Of a stretch of 64,000 bases of DNA, positions 51,994-59,906 are shown one piece after another (the stretch's first letter is position 1; each line of letters starts with the position of its first letter). This DNA comes from Caecibacteroides pullorum (lineage in GTDB: Bacteria; Bacteroidota; Bacteroidia; Bacteroidales; Bacteroidaceae). The notes under the pieces are model-generated. The model did no database searches. It had not been told where the DNA came from and was given only the letters and a program-made list of their open reading frames with translations. The position numbers were made by a program, and so were the translations under genes. The stretch lies in NCBI RefSeq assembly GCF_019239235.1, contig NZ_JAAZTS010000007.1, forward strand, positions 1-64,000, read 5' to 3'.

Positions 51994-53331
51994 CTACTTG
52001 GTTTGTTGGCGGAATCTCAGCCACAGCATCAGGCCGGCGCTGGTCAGTCCGAAGGGGAAAGCCATCCATACGCCCGGCAGCCCCCAGCCCAGCACGAATC
52101 CGCAGAGGTATCCTACAGGCAAAGATATGACAAAATACGCAATAAATGCGATGAACATCATCGGTTTAACGTCTGCGATGCCTCTCAGGGCGTTGGCGAA
52201 GTTGATTTGCAGTCCGTCGCCCAGCTGGTAGATCAGGAAGGGGAAGAACAGGGCCGACACCAGGGCCGACACCTCGGCGTTGTCCGTAAACCATCCTCCC
52301 ACGTGGCTTCGGCAGGCGAAGACGATGCTCAGTAGTACGATGCCCATGCCCACGATGAGGTGGAATCCGGCATACGCCGCCCGTCGCACGTTGGTCGTGT
52401 CGTGCTGTCCGTTGAAGTTGCTCACCCTCACGGCCACAGCCGCCCCCATGCCATAGAACATCATGAACGTAAACTGCGAGATGGTCAGCATGATCTGGTG
52501 CGAAGCCAGCGCCAGCGTGCCCAGCCATCCCACCATCACCGTGCTGAGGCTGAACGAAGCCGTTTCCATCCCCATTTGCAGTCCGACAGGCCATCCCAGC
52601 GCGTTCAGCCGTCGGAACACGTCCGCCGCCCACGGCCTTCTGAGCATGCCCACCCGGTAGCGTGCGAATCGTCGGCTTCTTCCCACGATGGCGGCAAACA
52701 CGATGACCATGCCGATGCGCGAAGCCAGTGTACTCAGTCCTGCGCCCAGCAGTCCCAGTTCGGGCAGTCCCAGTTTACCGTTTATCAGCACGTAGTTTCC
52801 CGCTATGTTCAGGGCGTTTCCTCCCAGCAAGATCCACATGGCTGTCTGCGTGTCCGTGATGCCGTCTGTAAACTGTTTGTATCCGTTGAACAGCAGTACG
52901 AACGGCAGCGATGCCAGCAACACCAGGTAATACGGCCTGATGAGCGGCAGCAGTTCCTCCGGCTGTCCCAGTCGTCCGATGTTCAGGTAGAGCGCTCCCA
53001 TGAGCAGCACCAGCACCCCCGCCACCAGTGTGTTCGCAGCCAGGCTGCATTTCAGTGCCTGTCCGGCTTCCGCCAGACGTTTGTTGCCGTAGAGTCCTCC
53101 CACGATGGGTGTCAGTCCGTAGCTGAATCCCGTGCTGAAGATGATGCACAGGTTGAACAGGTTGTTCACGAACGATGCCGCTCCCAGTTCCGTGGTACTA
53201 TGGTGCCCTATCATCAGGGTGTCGGCAAATCCCAGCACGATCATGCCCAGCTGTCCCACCACGATGGGCAGTCCCAGTCGGATCAGGGCGCGGTAGTGTC
53301 CTCCGTAGGTGGCTATCCAGTGTTTCGTCAT
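51994..53331 (-). CDS. MATE family efflux transporter
   Basis: A 445-residue protein with about twelve hydrophobic helices. The start MTKHWIATYGGHYRALIRLG is preferred; the longer frame (from 53502) adds 57 non-hydrophobic residues spanning the -7 box. Typical segments are LIRLGLPIVVGQLGMIVLGF, ADTLMIGHHSTTELGAASFV and GYKQFTDGITDTQTAM. MATE proteins export cationic drugs or metabolites using H+ or Na+ gradients. The hybrid kinase gene follows 3 bases later and is probably cotranscribed. Confidence 0.93.
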   Translation of the reverse strand: MTKHWIATYGGHYRALIRLGLPIVVGQLGMIVLGFADTLMIGHHSTTELGAASFVNNLFNLCIIFSTGFSYGLTPIVGGLYGNKRLAEAGQALKCSLAANTLVAGVLVLLMGALYLNIGRLGQPEELLPLIRPYYLVLLASLPFVLLFNGYKQFTDGITDTQTAMWILLGGNALNIAGNYVLINGKLGLPELGLLGAGLSTLASRIGMVIVFAAIVGRSRRFARYRVGMLRRPWAADVFRRLNALGWPVGLQMGMETASFSLSTVMVGWLGTLALASHQIMLTISQFTFMMFYGMGAAVAVRVSNFNGQHDTTNVRRAAYAGFHLIVGMGIVLLSIVFACRSHVGGWFTDNAEVSALVSALFFPFLIYQLGDGLQINFANALRGIADVKPMMFIAFIAYFVISLPVGYLCGFVLGWGLPGVWMAFPFGLTSAGLMLWLRFRQQTK

Positions 53332-53362
53332 TCTTTTCTTGTTTAGGTTTGCTATAGTGGGG

Positions 53363-53370
53363 CAAAGATA
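53363..53370 (-). promoter_or_regulatory. -7 box ahead of the MATE/kinase operon
   Basis: TATCTTTG on the minus strand, about 32 bases before ATG 53331. Confidence 0.5.
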
Positions 53371-53653
53371 AGGAAATGGGGCCATAGAAAAAAGGAATAG
53401 TTGCTTTTGTAATGGAGTCTTTGATCTCTCACGTCGCTCAATCTCCCAAAAGACAAGTTGAAAAATTCTTCTTAAGAGGGATTTTCTGAATAAATTCGTC
53501 AATTTCTATCCGTTTTTGCTGAAAAACAAAGGCATTCAACGACTATTTCTTGCGGCGATTTTTAACCTGTTTCCGACATTTAGTCCGTATTTTCCTCTCA
53601 AAATGCGGAAAATAACTCCATAAATACGCCATTTTCTTTCCCTTTTTTTAATG

Positions 53654-53912
53654 CTGTCATTTGTAATTGTCATTGCAAAAACACCTATATGATTAATATA
53701 CAGGTGCTTACAAAAACCTTCAATGACAAATGACAAATGACAGTTTCTCTTTTTTCATAAAAGTGCGTGCGCACTAATATAGTATATTATATATATAATA
53801 TAAATAAAAACACACACTCTCTCAAAAGTCGAATAAACAAAACTGTCATTTGTCATTTCTGTCATTGAAAGGCGGCCGAACAACCTTCGCAATGACAAAT
53901 GACAGATGACAG
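53654..53912. repeat. two inverted-repeat pairs built from TGACAAA units
   Basis: Four related ~23-base tracts occur: 53654-53675 (CTGTCATTTGTAATTGTCAT), 53721-53743 (CAATGACAAATGACAAATGA), 53843-53867 and 53890-53912. The first and third are reverse complements of the second and fourth, so two large hairpins can form. Between them lies a palindrome AGTGCGTGCGCACT (53762-53775) and a TATA-rich stretch (53778-53805). Elsewhere in 53332-54099 I see only low-complexity AT-rich sequence, the repeat at 53980-54020, and a basic 45-66 codon minus frame (53536-53736) of doubtful reality. Confidence 0.85.
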
Positions 53913-53979
53913 TTTACGAAAATCCATTTCCATCACCTCTTGCAGACAGACAACTACCTGCCCGATGTGCCGGAAATGA

Positions 53980-54020
53980 GAAAACAATGCTTTCCGCACG
54001 CGAAAACGCTGTTTTATACA
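53980..54020. repeat. two-unit version of the 22-bp palindromic repeat
   Basis: GAAAACAATGCTTTCCGCACGC and the following GAAAACGCTGTTTTATAC are spaced 22 bases and resemble the three-unit tract at 32481-32545. Confidence 0.6.
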
Positions 54021-54099
54021 CTGTAAATCAATGTGTTATTTTTATTAACATAATCTATTGTTTTGTTAACACATTTTCACTTTCTGGCGGTTGTTTTTA

Positions 54100-54131
54100 T
54101 TTGGCCACGTGGTGGAGAGGCCCTATCTTTG
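54100..54131 (+). promoter_or_regulatory. promoter of the HU-like gene
   Basis: TTTG (54100-54103) and TATCTTTG (54124-54131) with a 20-base spacer match the consensus fully. Upstream, GTGTTA and TAACAC (about 54040-54074) form an inverted pair that could be an operator. Confidence 0.75.
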
Positions 54132-54233
54132 CTTTGTCGACAAGGGGAAACCACGACGGATGCCGGCCCGGCGGAGCTTCCCAACTGAGAGAATAAACAC
54201 GAACAACCAACACGAACTAAATCGAACAAAGCT

Positions 54234-54728
54234 ATGTTAACAATCGGAACATTGAAGTACAGACGTTACGCGGCCAAGTCGCCGCAGGACCCCGACGCAC
54301 CCGCCAAGTGGTACGCCCGCGCCGTGCAGGACCGTACGGTGGAATTCGAAGACTTCGTCACCCACATTTCTGAACACAACTCGCCCTACTCGCGCGGCGT
54401 CATCCACGGTGTCCTCATCGACATGCTCGCCTGCCTGAAGGAACTGGTGCTCGACGGCAAAAGTGTCCGCCTGGGCGACCTGGGCCTCTTCTCCGTGGGC
54501 ATCTCCTCGAAGGGAGCCGAGACGGCCGAGGCGTGGACCACCAGCCTCATTACCGGCGTCCACCTGAACGTGCGCAACACCAAGACCTGGAGCAACGCCG
54601 AGCTGCGCAAGTCCGCCCGCCTGACCGAGCTGACGGTCTACACCGCCGGCGGCGCCCTCGAAGAAGACACTACCCCTGAACCCGAGCCCGGCGGCGAGGA
54701 CGAAGAAGAAGGAGGAAGCCCGCTGTAA
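54234..54728 (+). CDS. HU-like DNA-binding protein
   Basis: A 164-residue protein of the Bacteroidetes-expanded HU/IHF family: MLTIGTLKYRRYAAKSPQDP, then VTHISEHNSPYSRGVIHGVL, ELVLDGKSVRLGDLGLFSVG and the DNA-arm region VRNTKTWSNAELRKSA. The acidic tail (PEPEPGGEDEEEGG) is an addition to the usual HU fold. Such genes in Bacteroides lie near smalltalk mini-proteins and often an amidase; here the smalltalk gene follows after an AT-rich inverted repeat. Confidence 0.92.
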   Translation: MLTIGTLKYRRYAAKSPQDPDAPAKWYARAVQDRTVEFEDFVTHISEHNSPYSRGVIHGVLIDMLACLKELVLDGKSVRLGDLGLFSVGISSKGAETAEAWTTSLITGVHLNVRNTKTWSNAELRKSARLTELTVYTAGGALEEDTTPEPEPGGEDEEEGGSPL

Positions 54729-54850
54729 ATTGAAAATGGAGAATTGAAAATGGAAAATGAAGAATGCGGCCGAAATTAATTTTCAATTTTCAATTCTCAA
54801 CTTTCAATTGAATTAAAATTTTCAACTTTCAATTTTCAATTCTCAATTAA
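54728..54850. repeat. AT-rich GAATTGAAAATTGA repeat with inverted arms
   Basis: AATTGAAAATGGAGAATTGA (54728 onward) faces several copies of TTTTCAATTTTCAATTCTCA between 54780 and 54848. The arms can fold into a long AT-rich hairpin between the HU-like and smalltalk genes. It is similar to tracts at 21885 and 23010. Confidence 0.8.
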
Positions 54851-54854
54851 CGAA

Positions 54855-54953
54855 ATGGACAAGAAAACAATCTGGAAAACCATTATCCAGACGCTGGTCA
54901 CCATCCTGACCGCTATTGGAACTACGCTGGGCATCACCAGCTGCATGATGTAG
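54855..54953 (+). CDS. smalltalk mini-protein
   Basis: A 32-residue protein: MDKKTIWKTIIQTLVTILTA, then IGTTLGITSCMM. It has a short charged start, one hydrophobic helix and a late Cys. I recognise it as the Bacteroidales 'smalltalk' type found after HU-like genes; the function is unknown. The hydrophobic stretch suggests membrane association, and the SC near the end is reminiscent of a lipobox without much mature sequence. Confidence 0.85.
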   Translation: MDKKTIWKTIIQTLVTILTAIGTTLGITSCMM

Positions 54954-54993
54954 CCCTGTGCTGCATGCGACAACACACAAACACTGAATGAAA

Positions 54994-55025
54994 CACCCGC
55001 TGCCTCAGGGAATGAGGGGCGGGTG
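54994..55025. terminator. hairpin between convergent smalltalk and fimbrillin genes
   Basis: CACCCGC/GCGGGTG with inner CCTCA/TGAGG pairs forms a strong stem between two convergent genes. T-runs are weak on both sides. Confidence 0.6.
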
Positions 55026-55036
55026 ATTTATTGGGG

Positions 55037-56959
55037 TTACTTCAAGATGCAACGGATGGATGCGGCTTTGTAGTAGTCTTTCCCATTTACAATCGGATCG
55101 GACAGGTAGAAGTTGTTGCTGCCTCCAGTGAAGAATATCATTTTGTCGGCTATCTCCGTACTGCCTTCTTTCAGTGCCCAATATCCGTTCAGGCGGCCAT
55201 TATTATTGTGCTTACTACTGAGCCAAGTACCGTGTGGATAGACGCTGAACCCGGTCAGGTTGTTGACGGGAGCCACGTCTCCTTCTTGCTCCTGCCCGGC
55301 GTTGTCCGTCTCAAGCAGCCATGTTCCTGCTTTCAGTAGCGAGGTGTTGTCGCCAGTGTAACTCTTTAGGGCCTCCCAGTCTTTGTCGCTTGGAATGCTC
55401 CAGCCTTCGGGACTTAATTCGCCGGCCAGAATTGCTTCGCCATTGTAGAAATAGTACTCCAGCCCTTCCGGCTTGAAGTAGGCGGCTTCTGTGCCGAGTT
55501 TCTCCAATTTCTTCAGGGGTGTTCCGTCCTTATAGCAGGTTGCCCGTAAATCTTCTTTCATCCAGTACTGCGTTCCTATTTTGACGATCGGGTAGGAGGA
55601 CGGTTGTGCGTCGCGGGTGTCGCGTATGGTCAGGCTCACGACGTCGCAGCTTACGGCATTGCTGCCCGAGGTCAGGCTGATCGTTCCGTCTTCGGATACG
55701 TAAAATTTGTTGATGCTCGTTTGGCTCCCTTGGTTGTAAGTGAAGCTGTTTGCTTCCGTATTCCAGACGATTGTTCCTCCGCAGATGGCATCGGGCGTGT
55801 CCATCAGCCGCAGGACAGTTCCTCGTGTCAGGTCGGGCCGCCCTGTTTCCTCCGATATGGGATAGTAGACGACAGCGCTGGAGGTCAGTTCGTCCGAAAT
55901 TAAATATTCCTTGCACACATCTGCCAGGGCCTTCCCTTCGTGGTAGATGCGATAAACGTCAGACTCTCGGAAAGACAAGATGGCCGTGTGGATGGCTACG
56001 TTTTCCTGGTTGTTGTCCGTCGTTTGCCCGTCGACGGTAGTCCAGTCGCTTACGGTACCTGCTATGCCGGTCAGAAATTCTCCTCCCTGTTGGGTGGCGG
56101 TGATGGATATTTCGCATTGGGTACCTGTCTTCATCACTTGTTCCGGCATCAGGCAGGTGTATACCCTTCCGTTCCATTCCATAAGAATGCTATTGTCCGT
56201 TTGTGTCAAGCTTTGCGGAATGATGATTATTTCTTTGCCTGTGAGTTTTTCTCCGCTGTTGCTCCACGAACCGTAGGTGAGGATGTCTGTAGGCTCCTGC
56301 GGATTGGTGATGCTTTCGTCCGTCAGATTGTAGCTGGCTTGCGAGTAGATATTGGTGACGATAATGTTCGGATCGTCCTCCAGAATGCTCACCGCATCCT
56401 CGCCTTCGCCAGGGATAATGGTAAATTTCAGTTTGGCAAATCGATGCTTGAAGTTCAGTGTCACGTCGTTTTCGCTGCTTCCCACATTTTGTTTTTTGGC
56501 AGTCAGGAAGTCGCTTGCCGAGAAATTCTCAGGTGTGCTTTGGTCGGACTGGATGCTGACAGATAAAGTAGTGCTCCCTGCTTCGAGTCCTTCCTTTTGG
56601 TAAGGGTGATAGCCTACGAAGTCCAGTGTCCCTCCTCCTTCGGGATAAAAGACCGTCCGCGCTGGCGTGAAGGAGCTGCCGTTGCTGTTGCATGTCAGTT
56701 GCAGGTTGTCTATATATCTCTTCCCATCGAGAGAGTTGGGTGTCAGCGTGGCAAACAGGCCGATACGGTCGTTTGTTTCGAAAGATGTTGCGGTAACTTT
56801 TGTGAGTAATTGTCCACTGATAGTGCCCGAGAACGTGATGGGGATGTCGCCAGGTTGCATGTCAAATGCATTGTTTTCAGTACTACAGGATAGGAAGAGC
56901 AATAAAATTCCTCCCATTAAACGATAGACTACACCTGTAAGAATCGGATGTCTTTTCAT
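55037..56959 (-). CDS. fimbrillin-family lipoprotein with FISUMP-like C-terminal domain
   Basis: A 640-residue surface lipoprotein: signal with lipobox FLSCS, then a fimbrillin/Mfa-like region (about 35-310: FSGTISGQLLTKVTATSFET, VTLNFKHRFAKLKFTIIPGE, GKEIIIIPQSLTQTDNSILM). A second part (about 450-640) has the Fibrobacter-major-paralogue pattern: YPIVKIGTQYWMKEDLRATC, GWSIPSDKDWEALKSYTGDN, ending YYKAASIRCILK. Such proteins are adhesin or pilus-tip components. The gene is alone; no partner pilus genes are adjacent. Confidence 0.88.
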   Translation of the reverse strand: MKRHPILTGVVYRLMGGILLLFLSCSTENNAFDMQPGDIPITFSGTISGQLLTKVTATSFETNDRIGLFATLTPNSLDGKRYIDNLQLTCNSNGSSFTPARTVFYPEGGGTLDFVGYHPYQKEGLEAGSTTLSVSIQSDQSTPENFSASDFLTAKKQNVGSSENDVTLNFKHRFAKLKFTIIPGEGEDAVSILEDDPNIIVTNIYSQASYNLTDESITNPQEPTDILTYGSWSNSGEKLTGKEIIIIPQSLTQTDNSILMEWNGRVYTCLMPEQVMKTGTQCEISITATQQGGEFLTGIAGTVSDWTTVDGQTTDNNQENVAIHTAILSFRESDVYRIYHEGKALADVCKEYLISDELTSSAVVYYPISEETGRPDLTRGTVLRLMDTPDAICGGTIVWNTEANSFTYNQGSQTSINKFYVSEDGTISLTSGSNAVSCDVVSLTIRDTRDAQPSSYPIVKIGTQYWMKEDLRATCYKDGTPLKKLEKLGTEAAYFKPEGLEYYFYNGEAILAGELSPEGWSIPSDKDWEALKSYTGDNTSLLKAGTWLLETDNAGQEQEGDVAPVNNLTGFSVYPHGTWLSSKHNNNGRLNGYWALKEGSTEIADKMIFFTGGSNNFYLSDPIVNGKDYYKAASIRCILK

Positions 56960-56990
56960 GGTATTAATTTTTTAGAAATGTTATCGGTGG

Positions 56991-56998
56991 CAAAAGTA
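56991..56998 (-). promoter_or_regulatory. -7 box ahead of the fimbrillin gene
   Basis: TACTTTTG on the minus strand, about 32 bases before the start codon; no good -33 box. Confidence 0.5.
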
Positions 56999-57080
56999 AA
57001 AAAAATAAAAATATTAAAAAGTGAAAATGCCGTTTTTTTCTTCACTACCTCATCTAAAAGTCTGAAAACTTCGTTTTCGC

Positions 57081-57111
57081 TTTGTGCTTCTCTCAGTTTG
57101 CACTATCTTTG
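57081..57111 (+). promoter_or_regulatory. promoter of metA
   Basis: TTTG (57081-57084) and TATCTTTG (57104-57111) with a 19-base spacer, 28 bases before ATG 57140. Confidence 0.78.
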
Positions 57112-57139
57112 ACCCTCTGAAACTAAAGATGTAAATGCC

Positions 57140-58060
57140 ATGCCACTCAACTTGCCCGATAAACTGCCCGCCATCGAACTGCTGAAGCGGGAAAACATAT
57201 TCGTCATCGACAACTCGCGAGCCACGCGACAGGACATACGACCCCTGAAAATCGTCATCCTCAACCTGATGCCCCTGAAGATAACAACGGAAACGGACCT
57301 CGTCAGGCTGCTGTCTAACACGCCGCTACAGATAGAGATCTCTTTCATGAAGATAAAAAGTCATACGCCCAAGAATACGCCCATCGAACACATGAAGGCT
57401 TTCTATACGGACTTCGAACTCATGAGGAACGAGAAGTATGACGGCATGATTATCACAGGGGCGCCCGTGGAGCAGATGGACTTCGAAGAGGTGGGCTACT
57501 GGAACGAGATTACGGAAATATTCGACTGGGCACGCACACACGTGACCTCGACGCTCTATATCTGCTGGGCGGCGCAGGCGGGACTCTACCACCACTATGG
57601 CGTGGCGAAATATCCGCTCGAGAAAAAGATGTTCGGCATCTTCGAACATCATACGCTGCAACCGCTGCACCCCATCTTCCGAGGATTCGACGACGTGTTC
57701 TACGTGCCTCACAGCCGGCATACGGAGGTGAGACGGGAGGATATCCTGAAGGTGAAGGAACTGACACTGCTCTCGGAGTCGGACGAGTCGGGAGTATATA
57801 TGGTGATGGCACGCGGAGGAAGAGAATTCTTCGTGACAGGACACTCGGAGTACTCGCCCCTGACGCTGGACACGGAGTACAGACGAGACCTGGGCAAGGG
57901 ACTGCCCATCGACATGCCGAAAAACTACTATCGGGACAATGACCCCGAAAAGGGGGTATTGGTGCGCTGGAGGGGGCATGCGAACCTCCTCTTTACAAAC
58001 TGGCTGAACTACTTCGTCTATCAGGAAACGCCGTACAACATCAACGAGATCGGGGAATGA
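57140..58060 (+). CDS. metA: homoserine O-acyltransferase (MetA family, predicted acetyltransferase)
   Basis: A 306-residue enzyme that activates homoserine for methionine synthesis. Catalytic C142 is in LYICWAAQAGLYHHYG, and the His and Glu of GHSEYSP complete the site. The residue that separates acyl donors in this family is Glu111 (ITGAPVEQMDFEEV); Glu here is characteristic of members using acetyl-CoA, whereas Gly marks the succinyl-CoA enzymes. The usual label 'homoserine O-succinyltransferase' is therefore likely wrong in detail. It overlaps the U32 gene by four bases. Confidence 0.95.
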   Translation: MPLNLPDKLPAIELLKRENIFVIDNSRATRQDIRPLKIVILNLMPLKITTETDLVRLLSNTPLQIEISFMKIKSHTPKNTPIEHMKAFYTDFELMRNEKYDGMIITGAPVEQMDFEEVGYWNEITEIFDWARTHVTSTLYICWAAQAGLYHHYGVAKYPLEKKMFGIFEHHTLQPLHPIFRGFDDVFYVPHSRHTEVRREDILKVKELTLLSESDESGVYMVMARGGREFFVTGHSEYSPLTLDTEYRRDLGKGLPIDMPKNYYRDNDPEKGVLVRWRGHANLLFTNWLNYFVYQETPYNINEIGE

Positions 58061-59892
58061 AGGTACTGAGGAAAATAGAACTGCTGGCACCGGCACGGAA
58101 TCTGGAGTGTGGCATCGAGGCGGTGAACCACGGGGCCGACGCGGTGTATATCGGTGCGCCGAAGTTTGGCGCTAGGGCGGCTGCTACGAACTCGATGGAC
58201 GACATCGGACGCCTGACAGACTATGCCCACCTCTACGGAGTGCGCATCTATGTGACGGTGAACACCATCCTGAAGGACGAGGAGCTGAAGGAAACGGAGG
58301 ACATGATCTGGGAACTGTATCGCAGGGGTGTGGATGCACTCATCGTGCAGGACATGGGCCTGACACGCCTGAACCTACCGCCCATCCCGCTGCATGCCAG
58401 CACGCAGATGGACAACCGAACGGCCGGAAAGGTGCGCTTCCTGGCGGAGGCCGGCTTCCGACAGGTGGTACTGGCACGCGAGTTGTCGCTCGACGAGATA
58501 GCCGCCATCCACAAGGCCTGTCCCGACACGCCGCTCGAGGTGTTTGTGCACGGGGCTTTGTGTGTAAGTTATAGCGGACAGTGTTACGCCAGCCAGGCTT
58601 GCTTCGGGCGCAGCGCCAACCGTGGGGAGTGTGCCCAGTTCTGCCGCCTGCCTTTCTCGCTGGTGGATGCCGACGGACGGGTGGTGGTGAAGGACAAGCA
58701 CCTGCTGTCGCTGAAGGACATGAACCGCCTGGACATGCTGGAGCAGCTGCTCGACGCAGGAGTTACCTCGCTGAAGATAGAGGGACGGCTGAAAGACGTG
58801 GCCTACGTGAAGAACGTGACGGCTGCCTACAGCCAACGCCTGGACGCCATCCTGAAGCGCAGGAAGGAATATGTGCGTGCTTCGTCGGGCACGTGCCGAC
58901 TGGACTTCCGTCCGCAGCCGGAGAAGAGCTTCAGCCGCGGATTCACACACTACTTTCTGGAGGGAAGGGGAGAGGATATCGCTTCGTTCGACACGCCCAA
59001 ATCACTGGGCGAGGCCATGGGTACGTTGAAGGAACAGCGTGGCGGATGGGTGAGCGTGGCGGGTGTGAAGCCTTTCCACAACGGCGACGGCGTGTGCTAC
59101 CTCGACGAGCAGGGGCGCCTGCAGGGCTTCCGCATCAATCGCGTAGAGGGCAACAAGCTTTTTCCGGCAGGCAACGTGGCGCGCATACGGCCGCGTACGC
59201 CGCTCTTCCGCAACTTGGATCAGGAGTTCGAACGGGCCCTGGCACGCAAGTCGGCCGAGCGGAAGATAGGGGTGCGCCTCAGGCTGGAGGAGAATGCCTT
59301 TGGCTTCTCGCTGACGGCAGACGACGAGGACGACAACCGCGTGACGCTGGCTTTCGGCTATGCAAAGGAGCGGGCACGCACGCCGCAGGTAGAGAACCTG
59401 CGCACGCAGCTGGCCAAGCTTGGCGGTACGCCTTATGAACTGACGGAACCGGCCGAAATCGCCCTGACGGAAGAGTGGTTTGTACCCTCGTCGGTCGTGG
59501 CCGACTGGCGCAGGCAGGTGGTGGAGCGGCTGACGGCTGCACGCCGCATCAATTACCGCCGCGAACTGGCCGTGTGGAAGCCGACGCGCCATGCTTATCC
59601 TGCGGCCACGCTGACCTATCTGGGCAACGTAATGAACGACGAGGCACGACGTTTCTACCTGGATCATGGAGTGAAAGCTGTGGCGCCTGCCTACGAAAAG
59701 CAACCTGCGGATGGGGCGGTGCTGATGTTCTGCCGTCACTGTCTGCGCTACAGCATGGGCTGGTGTCCTGTTCATCAGAAAGGACGTTCGCCCTATCGGG
59801 AACCGTACTATCTGGCAAGCTCGGACGGACGCCGCTTCCGGCTGGAGTTCGATTGCAAGAACTGTCAGATGAAGGTGTTGGCTAATGAATAA
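58057..59892 (+). CDS. U32 family protein (RlhA/YegQ-like)
   Basis: A 611-residue protein. The N-terminal TIM-barrel-like U32 domain begins LLAPARNLECGIEAVNHGAD and carries EVFVHGALCVSYSGQCYAS, with clustered cysteines (QACFGRSANRGECAQFCRLP) for an iron-sulfur site. The signature SLKIEGRLKDVAYV follows. A long C-terminal part ends with FCRHCLRYSMGWCP and DCKNCQM, two more Cys pairs. U32 proteins of this type hydroxylate RNA bases with prephenate-derived oxygen chemistry (RlhA, TrhP); peptidase activity is doubtful. It is coupled to metA by an ATGA overlap. Confidence 0.92.
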   Translation: MKVLRKIELLAPARNLECGIEAVNHGADAVYIGAPKFGARAAATNSMDDIGRLTDYAHLYGVRIYVTVNTILKDEELKETEDMIWELYRRGVDALIVQDMGLTRLNLPPIPLHASTQMDNRTAGKVRFLAEAGFRQVVLARELSLDEIAAIHKACPDTPLEVFVHGALCVSYSGQCYASQACFGRSANRGECAQFCRLPFSLVDADGRVVVKDKHLLSLKDMNRLDMLEQLLDAGVTSLKIEGRLKDVAYVKNVTAAYSQRLDAILKRRKEYVRASSGTCRLDFRPQPEKSFSRGFTHYFLEGRGEDIASFDTPKSLGEAMGTLKEQRGGWVSVAGVKPFHNGDGVCYLDEQGRLQGFRINRVEGNKLFPAGNVARIRPRTPLFRNLDQEFERALARKSAERKIGVRLRLEENAFGFSLTADDEDDNRVTLAFGYAKERARTPQVENLRTQLAKLGGTPYELTEPAEIALTEEWFVPSSVVADWRRQVVERLTAARRINYRRELAVWKPTRHAYPAATLTYLGNVMNDEARRFYLDHGVKAVAPAYEKQPADGAVLMFCRHCLRYSMGWCPVHQKGRSPYREPYYLASSDGRRFRLEFDCKNCQMKVLANE

Positions 59893-59906
59893 ATGGTGAG
59901 TGAAGC

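Noticed and set aside
50293..52335. Plus-strand frame of 680 codons across the hybrid kinase and MATE genes
   Set aside because: It is antisense to two well-recognised genes and spans their junction; composition is typical of an antisense shadow in GC-biased codons.
53536..53736. Small basic minus-strand ORF (66 codons)
   Set aside because: No family recognised, no promoter box upstream, and part of it overlaps the TGACAAA repeat; kept only as a remark in the repeat entry.
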